Positions 1 to 6,271 of a DNA stretch of 6,722 bases are shown one piece after another. Position numbers and translations under genes: made by a program. The notes beneath the pieces were generated by a model. The model saw nothing but the letters and a program-made list of their open reading frames with translations, searched no databases and had not been told where the DNA came from. Position 1 is the first letter of the stretch, and the number at the start of each line of letters is the position of its first letter. This stretch comes from Kiritimatiellia bacterium (GTDB lineage Bacteria > Verrucomicrobiota > Kiritimatiellia > RFP12 > UBA1067): contig JAGCPM010000097.1 of the NCBI GenBank assembly GCA_017965685.1, positions 1 to 6,722 of the forward strand, read 5' to 3'.

Positions 1-2
1 AC

Positions 3-494
3 CAGGTAAAGAGGGTCACGACTTTTCTCTTTCCCGAGACAGACCCCATGGGCGCGGGGTACAACTACAGGCAGGCAATCACCGCAATCGGCTCGGGCGG
101 TTTCTCCGGCAAGGGAATCGGCAAGGCGGAAACGAACGCTCTGCAGTACCTGCCGCCTTCGGTCTCGCTCAACGATTTCATATTTTGCGTGTATGCGGAG
201 GAGACTGGCTACGCGGGGTCGCTTACGCTCATAGGGCTTTTTGCGGCGCTTTGCCTGAGCGGACTGTGGACTGCCTACCTCGCGACGGATGCCATGGGAC
301 GGCTGATGTCGCTCGGGCTTGTGACGCTCGTCTTCGCGCACGCTTACGTAAACATCGCGATGTCGATAGGGCTGGTTCCGATAACAGGACTGCCCCTGCC
401 GTTCATTTCATCCGGCCGGACCTTCCTTATAACGGTCATGGCCGCATTCGGGTTAATGCAAAGTGTAGCAATGCACAGAAAGGAAGAAACATGA
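3..494 (+). CDS. rodA: RodA, SEDS-family peptidoglycan glycosyltransferase (5' partial)
   Basis: Only the C-terminal 163 residues are present; the reading frame is open to the left window edge, so the ATG at 48 is an internal Met. SEDS proteins polymerise lipid II into glycan strands in the inner membrane; RodA works with PBP2 and MreBCD in cell elongation. Visible SEDS signatures are DPMGAGYNYRQ followed by AIGSGGFSGKG, then DFIF (Asp codon 174-176, aligning with the essential Asp of the TDFIF motif) with AEETGYAG. The end has IGLVPITGLPLPF and the terminal HRK. About three membrane helices remain. DPxGAGY and the PITGLPLPF stretch favour RodA over FtsW. The usual SYGGS after the PLPF motif is SSGRT here (408-422). 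The stop (492-494) overlaps the rng ATG (491). FtsW remains the main alternative. Confidence 0.85.
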   Translation, partial: QVKRVTTFLFPETDPMGAGYNYRQAITAIGSGGFSGKGIGKAETNALQYLPPSVSLNDFIFCVYAEETGYAGSLTLIGLFAALCLSGLWTAYLATDAMGRLMSLGLVTLVFAHAYVNIAMSIGLVPITGLPLPFISSGRTFLITVMAAFGLMQSVAMHRKEET

Positions 495-2071
495 ATCTGT
501 TCGGATGGCTAAAGGCCTCGCAGACAAAAAGGGAAATTCTCGTCAACGTTGAAAAACTGGAGACGAGAGTCGCGGTAATGGAAAACGGGCGTCTGGAGGA
601 GCTCATGGTCGAGTATCCCGAGGAGGAGCGTCTCGTAGGCAGCGTGTTCAAGGGGCGCGTGCAGAATCTGGAGAACGACCTCCAGGCCGCGTTCGTCGAC
701 ATCGGCCTGCAGAAGAATGCGTTCCTCCACTACTGGGATATGACGCCGGACGCGGATGCGCTCCTCGACGAGGAGGACGACGCCGCCAAGAAGCAGAAGG
801 GTAGACGGCAGAACCGCCTTTCAGACGCCGAGATTGCGAAGCGCTTCCCGCCGGGAAGCGAGATAATCGTGCAGGTCACGAAGGGGCCGATTTCCACCAA
901 GGGCCCGCGCATAACGGCGAACCTCTCGATTCCGGGAAGCTATCTCGTGATGATGCCGGGGACTCGCATAAGGGGCGTCTCGAAGAAGATCAGCGACATC
1001 AAGGAGCGCACGAGGCTCAAGAAGATTCTCGACAAGCTGCCGCTCCCGGACAATGTCGGCGTGGTGGTCCGCACCGTCAGCATGGGCGCGAACGCCCGCT
1101 CGATAGCGCGCGACCTTAGAAATCTCATCAGCGTATGGAATGAGATGCAGACGAACATCAAGCGCCTCAGGACGCCATGCTGCATATTCCAGGAGCCCGA
1201 CCTTTGCGAGCGTGTGGTGAGGGACTGGCTTACCGAGGATGTGGACGCTATCGTGATCGACGACGAGAAGTCGTACAATGCGATGAGGGACGTTTGCGCG
1301 AAGATATCGCACAGGGCGAAAAGCAAGATACGCCGCTACGACGGCGAGAAGAACCTGTTCGAGCACTACGGCCTGGAGAGGCAGCTCGCGGACGCGTTTT
1401 CCCGCAGGGTGCCGCTCAAGTCGGGCGGATATCTTGTCATCGACGAGACCGAGGCTCTCGTTGCGGTGGACGTGAACACGGGGCACTACAAGGGCAAGGG
1501 GTCTCAGGAGGAGGCGATACTCGAGGTGAACCTCGAGGCGGTCGAGGAGGTCGCGCGGCAGCTGAGGCTGAGAAACATCGGCGGCCTCGTCGTGTTGGAC
1601 CTCATCGATATGAAAAGCCGCAAGCACCAGGCCCAGGTGTACAAGGCGCTCAAGGCCGCGCTCAAGCGCGACAGGGCGCGCACGAACGTTTTGCCGATCA
1701 GCGAGCTCGGGCTTCTGGAGATGTCCCGCCAGCGTCAGGACAAGTCGATTCTTTCCAAGCTGACCTCGAAATGCCCCTTCTGCGAGGGGCACGGCCGCGT
1801 GAAGTCGCCGATGGCCATTTCGATAGAAATTCAGCGCCGGCTCATCTCAATACTCAAGAAATACGCGCTCGAGAAGAAGCCCATCGAACCGAAGATTGTA
1901 ATTGCGCCGCAGGTCATGCAGCGTTTGAGGACCGAGGACGGCAAGATTCTCGCCGACCTGCAGAAGGAATACGGGACGAAACTCACGTTCGTTTCCGAGC
2001 TTCACAGGCATCCGGAATCGTTTTCGGTACTAGACGGGACCACCCAACAAGTGATATACTCCCAATCATGA
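491..2071 (+). CDS. rng: Ribonuclease G (RNase E/G family endoribonuclease)
   Basis: A 526-residue protein that cuts single-stranded RNA in rRNA maturation and mRNA decay. It lacks the long disordered scaffold of RNase E, so RNase G is the better name (E. coli RNase G is about 489 aa). The start at 491 has AGGA at 481-484; the frame is open further upstream but overlaps rodA. Domains: a short N-terminal strand region; an S1 RNA-binding domain from about residue 48, interrupted by a charged loop (about 85-115, a DEEDD run then KKQKGRR); the 5'-sensor with VVVRT (R194, T195, matching R169/T170 of RNase E); and the DNase I-like catalytic domain with AVDVNTG (D327) and VLDLIDM (D370), the two metal-binding Asp. 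The Zn-link is C428-P-F-C431. A tail of about 95 residues resembles the RNase G small domain. All key residues are intact. ATGA overlaps join it to rodA and lptD. Confidence 0.95.
   Translation: MNLFGWLKASQTKREILVNVEKLETRVAVMENGRLEELMVEYPEEERLVGSVFKGRVQNLENDLQAAFVDIGLQKNAFLHYWDMTPDADALLDEEDDAAKKQKGRRQNRLSDAEIAKRFPPGSEIIVQVTKGPISTKGPRITANLSIPGSYLVMMPGTRIRGVSKKISDIKERTRLKKILDKLPLPDNVGVVVRTVSMGANARSIARDLRNLISVWNEMQTNIKRLRTPCCIFQEPDLCERVVRDWLTEDVDAIVIDDEKSYNAMRDVCAKISHRAKSKIRRYDGEKNLFEHYGLERQLADAFSRRVPLKSGGYLVIDETEALVAVDVNTGHYKGKGSQEEAILEVNLEAVEEVARQLRLRNIGGLVVLDLIDMKSRKHQAQVYKALKAALKRDRARTNVLPISELGLLEMSRQRQDKSILSKLTSKCPFCEGHGRVKSPMAISIEIQRRLISILKKYALEKKPIEPKIVIAPQVMQRLRTEDGKILADLQKEYGTKLTFVSELHRHPESFSVLDGTTQQVIYSQS
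2031..2060 (+). promoter_or_regulatory. Candidate internal promoter for lptD (possibly leaderless)
   Basis: TAGACG (2031-2036, 4 of 6 to the -35 consensus), an 18-base spacer and TGaTATACT (2052-2060, an extended -10) lie inside the last rng codons. A start site 7-8 bases past the -10 would fall at about 2067-2068, which is the lptD ATG. No Shine-Dalgarno sequence is visible before that ATG, which fits a leaderless mRNA. Translational coupling from rng is an equal or better explanation of the missing SD. Confidence 0.35.
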
Positions 2072-4329
2072 AGCGCATACCCTTGACACTGGTCGCACTC
2101 GCCCTCGCTGTTTCCGCGCACGGCGAGACGAGGCTGAAGGTGACCTCCGACAAGTCGGCGGCGGATAATGTTACGGGGACCATCGTGGCGTCTGGACACG
2201 TCCATGCGGTCACCACTCCCGTATCGATGGGAGGTGGCCCGGGATCGAACGCCGCTAGGTTCAGCCTGCTGGGCGACATGGTCAAGTTCCGGAAGGACCA
2301 GTACGATTTCGCGCCGGGCACGTCCATAACGACCTGCACGAACGACGAGTGCAGTCTGCATTGGAGGGCGACGGCCGAGATGCGCTACCGCGCCAAGGAG
2401 GGAGACCGCGCGTTCATACTGAAAAACGTGACGTTCCGCCTGTTCGAGGTTCCCGTGATGTGGCTGCCGTACTGGTACTATCCTCTCGACACGGATTACG
2501 GCTGGCGCGTCATGCCCGGCTACACCAGTCGCTGGGGCGCATTCATCCTGACTCGCTACGTGTGTACGCTTGCGGGCGGATGGAGCCCGGGGGAGTGGGG
2601 CCTTGGCAGTTCCACGCGCTTTGACCTGAGATACAAAAACGGTGCGGCGTTCGGCGAGAACCTTACATGGCAGAATGGCGACTGGGGCAGGGGCGCGTTC
2701 AAGGTCTACTATTTGCGCGACGAGGACCATGACCGCTATTCGCGCCATTGGGACGACCAGAACAAATACCATTACTCCAACTGGGGTTCCGAAGTTCCGC
2801 GCAACCGGTATGTAGTAACGTTCGACCAGAGACTTGAGCCGACAGAGCGCGATACGTTGCGTCTCACCGGGGCGTACTACAGCGATTCACAGTTCTCCGG
2901 CGACTTCCTGCGCGACTCGCTGCTCGGCGGAAGGACTCGCTACATAGACGCCTCCAGGAACGAAATCGCCTGGGAGCACATCGAGAATCCTTTCGGTCTC
3001 GGCATCAGCGTGTCAGGGCCCCTCAACGAGTTCTACGGCGGCGTGGCGCGGTTGCCGGAAGCATATCTCGACATCGCGCCGCAGAGAGTCTTTTCTCTGC
3101 CAGTGAACTACGAATCGCAGACCAGAATCGGCTTTCTCAACCGCGATTACGCCAAGCTTGGCGACGACCGCACCCACCCGATATACAGGTACAATCCCGG
3201 ACTGTGGGCCGACTACCAGACCTTCCGTGGCGACACGTATCATCGCCTGACTCTGCCTTTCAAAGTCGCGGACGTAGTCTCCGTGGTTCCTCGTGTCGGA
3301 TTGAGGGGAACATATTGGGACGAAACGGGCGCCACGTACGCGACCGACAGAGCCTACCGCAAGGCCGGCGAGATCGGCAACGCCACAAGAATGATTTACG
3401 AGGGCGGTGCCACCTTCGCGGCGAGGGGTGTGGCGTGGATTGACGAGGATTGGCAGCACATGATTGAGCCGTACTTCGACGTGCTCGCCCAGGAGGCGAA
3501 GTATTCCGGGCTCAAGAAAGGCGCGCGGCCCTATGTGTTCGATTCCATCGACTCGTCCAGCGACTGGCTCGACCAGTATGCAGGCCGCAGCCGCAACCTG
3601 CCGTACTCCTGGTATGGCGTCACTCCCGGCATACGCAACGCCTTCCGCAAGGCCGACGAAGACGGAACCTTGCGCACAGTTGCCGATATCGACCTCTACG
3701 CCGCCGTGCAGTTCAACTCGACATCTTGGACGGAAGGCGGCCGCTATCACAAGCTTGCGCGCGATCCATCCGATCCGAACTACGGCAAGTCCCATCCTTC
3801 CGCCGCGCCGGGAATGCGCCTCAGGTTCTTTCCGGATCGCGATACGGCTATCATGACCAGGGTAGAGTACGATACCGACAACCGCCGCCTCGCGTATGCA
3901 GACGTGAAGTGGATGCAGAGAATATCGAAGGACGTCAAGTGGTCGGCCACATACTCTCAGCGCGACCACAGGATATGGGACTTCTCTTCGACGCCGTTCG
4001 ATCCGCTCGCCGTCAAGGACGAGGAGTTCAACTGGGCGCGTATTTCCTATTTGCGATTCGATCTCGAACACGAGATATGCGACACCCTGGCGTGGGGGCC
4101 TTTCGTCAGCTGGGACTTCAAGGATAGTTCGCTCGACGAGGTTGGTGCTTGGTTCGACATCCGCACCGACTGCCTCGGCTTCCGCGTGCAGCTTTCGTAC
4201 GAGAACGCGTGCAGAAGGGTGGACTACTCGCGCTACGACGACGATTTCCGTATAGGACTGTACATATACCTTCGTGCGTTCGGCGCCGACAGCGCCTCGC
4301 CGATATACACGGGCAGGGCCCGCGACTAG
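2068..4329 (+). CDS. lptD: LptD (OstA/Imp), outer-membrane LPS assembly beta-barrel
   Basis: A 753-residue protein. LptD with the lipoprotein LptE forms the translocon that receives LPS from the LptA bridge and inserts it into the outer leaflet. A signal peptide (residues 1-19, KR then LTLVALALAVSAHG) is followed by an OstA-like beta-jellyroll. That domain is shortened: only about 110 residues separate the signal peptide from the family hallmark WLPYWYYPLD (132-141) that opens the barrel. The rest is Tyr/Trp/Arg-rich with alternating hydrophobic strands, as in a 26-strand LptD barrel. C90 and C95 (CTNDEC) in the N-domain and C671, C702 and C715 near the C-terminus are candidates for the interdomain disulfides that LptD needs; C166 lies early in the barrel. 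The start is fixed by the signal peptide and by the ATGA overlap with rng. No Shine-Dalgarno is visible. lpxK follows after 3 bases, pairing LPS synthesis with export. Confidence 0.9.
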   Translation: MKRIPLTLVALALAVSAHGETRLKVTSDKSAADNVTGTIVASGHVHAVTTPVSMGGGPGSNAARFSLLGDMVKFRKDQYDFAPGTSITTCTNDECSLHWRATAEMRYRAKEGDRAFILKNVTFRLFEVPVMWLPYWYYPLDTDYGWRVMPGYTSRWGAFILTRYVCTLAGGWSPGEWGLGSSTRFDLRYKNGAAFGENLTWQNGDWGRGAFKVYYLRDEDHDRYSRHWDDQNKYHYSNWGSEVPRNRYVVTFDQRLEPTERDTLRLTGAYYSDSQFSGDFLRDSLLGGRTRYIDASRNEIAWEHIENPFGLGISVSGPLNEFYGGVARLPEAYLDIAPQRVFSLPVNYESQTRIGFLNRDYAKLGDDRTHPIYRYNPGLWADYQTFRGDTYHRLTLPFKVADVVSVVPRVGLRGTYWDETGATYATDRAYRKAGEIGNATRMIYEGGATFAARGVAWIDEDWQHMIEPYFDVLAQEAKYSGLKKGARPYVFDSIDSSSDWLDQYAGRSRNLPYSWYGVTPGIRNAFRKADEDGTLRTVADIDLYAAVQFNSTSWTEGGRYHKLARDPSDPNYGKSHPSAAPGMRLRFFPDRDTAIMTRVEYDTDNRRLAYADVKWMQRISKDVKWSATYSQRDHRIWDFSSTPFDPLAVKDEEFNWARISYLRFDLEHEICDTLAWGPFVSWDFKDSSLDEVGAWFDIRTDCLGFRVQLSYENACRRVDYSRYDDDFRIGLYIYLRAFGADSASPIYTGRARD

Positions 4330-4332
4330 CCG

Positions 4333-5508
4333 ATGCGCAAGGCGAAGCTCAGCAGGACGGAACGTCTCGAACGCTATCTCGTGGGTCTTATCCAGGAGAA
4401 AGGCTCCGATCAGGATAGGTCCGCCTCCGAAAGGGTTCTGCTCGCGTTTCTGAAGTGTCTGGGTCTGCTCTTCGGGTTCGTCGTGGCTGTCAGACATTCG
4501 CTATATGCCTGCGGTCTGCTCAGGCAGGTCCCGCTCGGCGTGCAGGTAATCTCCATCGGCAACGTTACGGCGGGCGGCACCGGCAAGACTCCCGTCACTG
4601 AAATCTTCGCGCGCACACTCGCCGCCGAAGGCAGGAAGGTGGCCATACTTTCGCGCGGGTATCGCCGCAAGGAGGCCGCCTGGTACAGGCGCATGTTCAC
4701 GCAGGTCATCGACCCTCCGCTTATCGTATCAGACGGCAAGCGCGTACTCTGCGATTCCGCAGTCGGCGGCGACGAGCCGTATATGCTCGCCTCCAATCTG
4801 CCGGGCGTGGCGGTGGTTGTCGATCGCGACCGCGTGAAGGCCGGCAGGTATGCGATAAAGCGTTTCGGTTGCGATACCCTGATTCTCGACGACGGCTTCC
4901 AGTACAAGAAGCTCAGGCATTCCATAGAGGTTGTGCTTGTTGACTCCACGAACCCCTTCGGCAACGGCAACATGCTTCCGCGCGGCATACTCCGCGAGAA
5001 GGTCCGCACCATCTCGCGGGCCGACATAATCTTTCTCACGAAGTGCAACGGCGACGTTTCGGGCGTGATAGCCGAGATACGCCGGCACAACACGAAGGCG
5101 GAGATAGTCGAGTGCAACCACACCCCGAAGGTCCTGCGCGATGTGTGGAGCCGCGAGGAATTCCCCCTTGAATGGCTCAAGGGCAAGACGCTGTGCACTC
5201 TCTCGGGAATCGCCTCGCCAAAAGGCTTCGAGAATTCCCTTCGCCGCCTGGGATCGAAGGTCGTGTGGTGCGAAAGGTACGCCGACCACCACCGCTACGA
5301 CCCGAGCGAAATCCTTTACGCCCTGAACCGTACGGCCGACATGCACGCCGACGCCCTCGTTACGACGGAAAAGGACGCCGTCCGCTTTCCGCGCTTCGAG
5401 ACTTCGCCGGTGCGCTGCTTGTACCTGCGGATCGCCATAGAGATTCTCAAGGGCCGCGAGAACTTCACCCAGATCATCAACCGCATCTGCTTCAGGACCG
5501 GACAGTGA
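4333..5508 (+). CDS. lpxK: Tetraacyldisaccharide 4'-kinase LpxK
   Basis: A 391-residue inner-membrane P-loop kinase that adds the 4'-phosphate to the lipid A disaccharide, the sixth step of the Raetz pathway. An N-terminal amphipathic/membrane helix spans about residues 33-66. The Walker A is GNVTAGGTGKTP (76-87, Lys at 85), characteristic of LpxK. Further family motifs are LSRGYRRK, GDEP (146-149), LDDGFQ (D186, D187), FGNGNMLPRGILRE, ADHHRYDP (DHH at 318-320) and TTEKDAVRFP. It is longer than E. coli LpxK (328 aa), with about 20 extra N-terminal residues ahead of the P-loop and a longer segment between SRGY and GDEP. The start at 4333 is 3 bases past the lptD stop; the Shine-Dalgarno there is poor, suggesting re-initiation. 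The stop shares GTGA with rdgB. Confidence 0.95.
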   Translation: MRKAKLSRTERLERYLVGLIQEKGSDQDRSASERVLLAFLKCLGLLFGFVVAVRHSLYACGLLRQVPLGVQVISIGNVTAGGTGKTPVTEIFARTLAAEGRKVAILSRGYRRKEAAWYRRMFTQVIDPPLIVSDGKRVLCDSAVGGDEPYMLASNLPGVAVVVDRDRVKAGRYAIKRFGCDTLILDDGFQYKKLRHSIEVVLVDSTNPFGNGNMLPRGILREKVRTISRADIIFLTKCNGDVSGVIAEIRRHNTKAEIVECNHTPKVLRDVWSREEFPLEWLKGKTLCTLSGIASPKGFENSLRRLGSKVVWCERYADHHRYDPSEILYALNRTADMHADALVTTEKDAVRFPRFETSPVRCLYLRIAIEILKGRENFTQIINRICFRTGQ

Positions 5509-6071
5509 AACTCGTCGTAGCTACGCACAACGCGCACAAGATTGCCGAAATTTCCGCCATCCTTTCCGGCTGGGATATAGAGGGTCGCTCTTCCTGCGCC
5601 GAAGAGACTGCTCCCGATTTCGCCGGCAATGCGCTCATCAAGGCCCGCAGCATCTGGCGAAAGGGCGGCGGCTGGGTGATGGCGGACGATTCCGGACTGG
5701 AAGTATTCGCTCTTGGCGGCGCGCCGGGAGTTCGCAGTGCGCGTTATGCCGGCGAGGACGGCAACTCGGCAAAGAACAACGCGCTTCTTCTCAAGAATCT
5801 GGAAGGCGTGACTGATCGCCGTGCCAGATTCGTCTGCTCCATTGCCCTTGTCTCCCCCGATGGCAGGGAATTTTCCGTCGAAGGTTTTTGCAGCGGAACG
5901 ATAGGGCTCGCGCCTTCCGGCAACGGAGGATTCGGCTATGATCCTCTTTTCACCCCTGAAGGCTACGACAAAACATTCGCAGACCTGCCCGCCGGGGTCA
6001 AGAACTCGATCTCCCACCGCGCCAGAGCTCTCGCGAAGGTGAAAGAGCTTCTCGCAGACTGCTTGACATAG
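5505..6071 (+). CDS. rdgB: dITP/XTP pyrophosphatase (HAM1/RdgB family), GTG start
   Basis: A 188-residue cytosolic enzyme that hydrolyses non-canonical purine triphosphates (dITP, ITP, XTP) to monophosphate and PPi, keeping deaminated bases out of DNA and RNA. The start is GTG at 5505: it overlaps the lpxK stop as GTGA, has AGGA at 5494-5497 seven bases upstream, and places the family N-terminus (KLVVATHNAHKIAEI) at the very start. The frame is open further upstream but runs through lpxK. Motifs: THN (7-9) for phosphate/substrate binding, AEET (32-35) with metal-binding Glu, GNALIKA (41-47), ADDSGLEV (catalytic Asp in D61-D62), GGAPGVRSARY, GFGYDP (142-147) and SHRARAL (170-176). Length is close to E. 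coli RdgB (197 aa) and all signature residues are present. It is the last gene of the overlapping cluster. Confidence 0.95.
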   Translation: MKLVVATHNAHKIAEISAILSGWDIEGRSSCAEETAPDFAGNALIKARSIWRKGGGWVMADDSGLEVFALGGAPGVRSARYAGEDGNSAKNNALLLKNLEGVTDRRARFVCSIALVSPDGREFSVEGFCSGTIGLAPSGNGGFGYDPLFTPEGYDKTFADLPAGVKNSISHRARALAKVKELLADCLT

Positions 6072-6092
6072 GAACGGAAAATTTGGTAAAAT
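6063..6092 (+). promoter_or_regulatory. Strong sigma-70-type promoter for the downstream secreted-protein gene
   Basis: TTGACA (6063-6068, perfect -35) overlaps the last rdgB codons. After 18 bases comes TAAAAT (6087-6092, 5 of 6 to the -10), preceded by TGg (6084-6086), giving an extended -10. The expected transcription start is about 6099, leaving a leader of about 155 bases before the ATG at 6256. This is the best promoter match I find in the window and marks the break between the operon and the next unit. Confidence 0.75.
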
Positions 6093-6094
6093 AC

Positions 6095-6130
6095 CGCCAT
6101 CAAAATCAAAGAGAAGATAGGTTGATGGCG
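6095..6130 (+). repeat. 9-bp perfect inverted repeat at the transcription start
   Basis: CGCCATCAA (6095-6103) and TTGATGGCG (6122-6130) are perfect inverted copies separated by 18 bases. The predicted start site lies inside the left arm. It could be a DNA operator, or a 5'-end RNA stem if transcription begins at or before 6095. The right arm contains the ATG (6125) of a possible upstream ORF, and the purine-rich GAGAAG lies in the loop. Confidence 0.5.
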
Positions 6131-6259
6131 ATAGCGCTAAAGAACGGGCGCGGCGAAAGGAACGCGCAGAAGGGCTGTAGAAGGCCTGTAGCGCGTTGCC
6201 ACGGAATTATTATCCCCCCCCCCCCACCTCTAAGAGAACGCGCAGGAGAGCGCGTATGA
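6125..6259 (+). CDS. Possible 44-aa upstream ORF (leader peptide)
   Basis: The ATG at 6125 is preceded by GAGAAG (6111-6116), a weak Shine-Dalgarno. The 44 codons run in the leader and read through the C run as prolines (IIIPPPPPLRER). The stop TGA (6257-6259) overlaps the ATG of the secreted-protein gene (6256). No protein family is recognised and the composition is Arg-rich and Pro-rich. It could be a translated leader that unfolds the downstream hairpin, or merely an open frame in GC-rich sequence. The overlap and position are seen; translation is inferred. Confidence 0.3.
   Translation: MAIALKNGRGERNAQKGCRRPVARCHGIIIPPPPPLRERAGERV
6161..6243 (+). promoter_or_regulatory. Leader segment with mutually exclusive pairing options
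   Basis: AACGCGC occurs at 6161-6167 and again at 6237-6243, within a 10-base direct repeat GAACGCGCAG (6160-6169, 6236-6245). The complement GCGCGTT lies between them at 6191-6197 and can pair with only one copy at a time (7 bp each). Pairing with the second copy would take the bases 6241-6243 that close the start-codon hairpin. This resembles an antiterminator/anti-SD arrangement, but 7-bp matches of G and C can arise by chance here. Confidence 0.3.
6214..6225 (+). repeat. Homopolymeric run of 12 C
   Basis: Twelve consecutive C lie 30 bases upstream of the ATG at 6256, between a near-consensus promoter and the start-codon hairpin. Such runs slip during replication and commonly mediate phase variation of surface proteins. 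Here the run lies inside the possible upstream ORF, so its length sets how that ORF meets the downstream gene. It is also a typical place for sequencing-length error. Confidence 0.9.
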
Positions 6260-6271
6260 CGCGCTCCTGCG
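6241..6271 (+). promoter_or_regulatory. Hairpin sequestering Shine-Dalgarno and start codon
   Basis: The Shine-Dalgarno AGGAG (6244-6248) stands 7 bases before the ATG at 6256, an ideal spacing. The surrounding bases form a 13-bp stem: 6241-6255 pairs with 6259-6271, with a 2-base AG bulge in the left arm and the three bases ATG (6256-6258) as the loop. The whole ribosome-binding site would therefore be buried. Relief by heat, a trans-acting factor, or ribosomes translating the upstream ORF is plausible. The structure is read from the sequence; the regulatory role is inferred. Confidence 0.65.

Noticed and set aside
185..490. Upstream extension of the rng frame into rodA
   Set aside because: RNase G homologues begin near MNLFGWL; the ATG at 491 has a Shine-Dalgarno, and the extension only shadows rodA.
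821..1792. 323-codon open frame on the minus strand opposite rng
   Set aside because: The opposite strand encodes RNase G with all catalytic residues; the antisense product is Arg/Leu/Val-rich with no motifs.
1177..2067. Upstream extension of the lptD frame by 297 codons
   Set aside because: It overlaps the conserved rng catalytic region in another frame, has Arg/Gly-rich shadow composition, and the signal peptide begins at 2068.
3013..4497. 494-codon open frame on the minus strand opposite lptD and the lpxK start
   Set aside because: It is antisense to well-supported lptD and lpxK, shows no recognisable domain, and long opposite frames are expected from GC-rich codon use.
5172..5504. Upstream extension of the rdgB frame to an ATG at 5172
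   Set aside because: It runs through conserved lpxK codons; the GTG at 5505 has a well-placed Shine-Dalgarno and gives the correct family N-terminus.
6085..6095. GGTAAAATACC as a terminator hairpin for the operon
   Set aside because: Only 4 bp of stem, no T run follows, and it is part of the promoter -10. I see no rho-independent terminator in the window.
6132..6139. TAGCGCTA palindrome as a protein-binding site
   Set aside because: An 8-base palindrome is too short to support on its own, and no second copy was noticed nearby.
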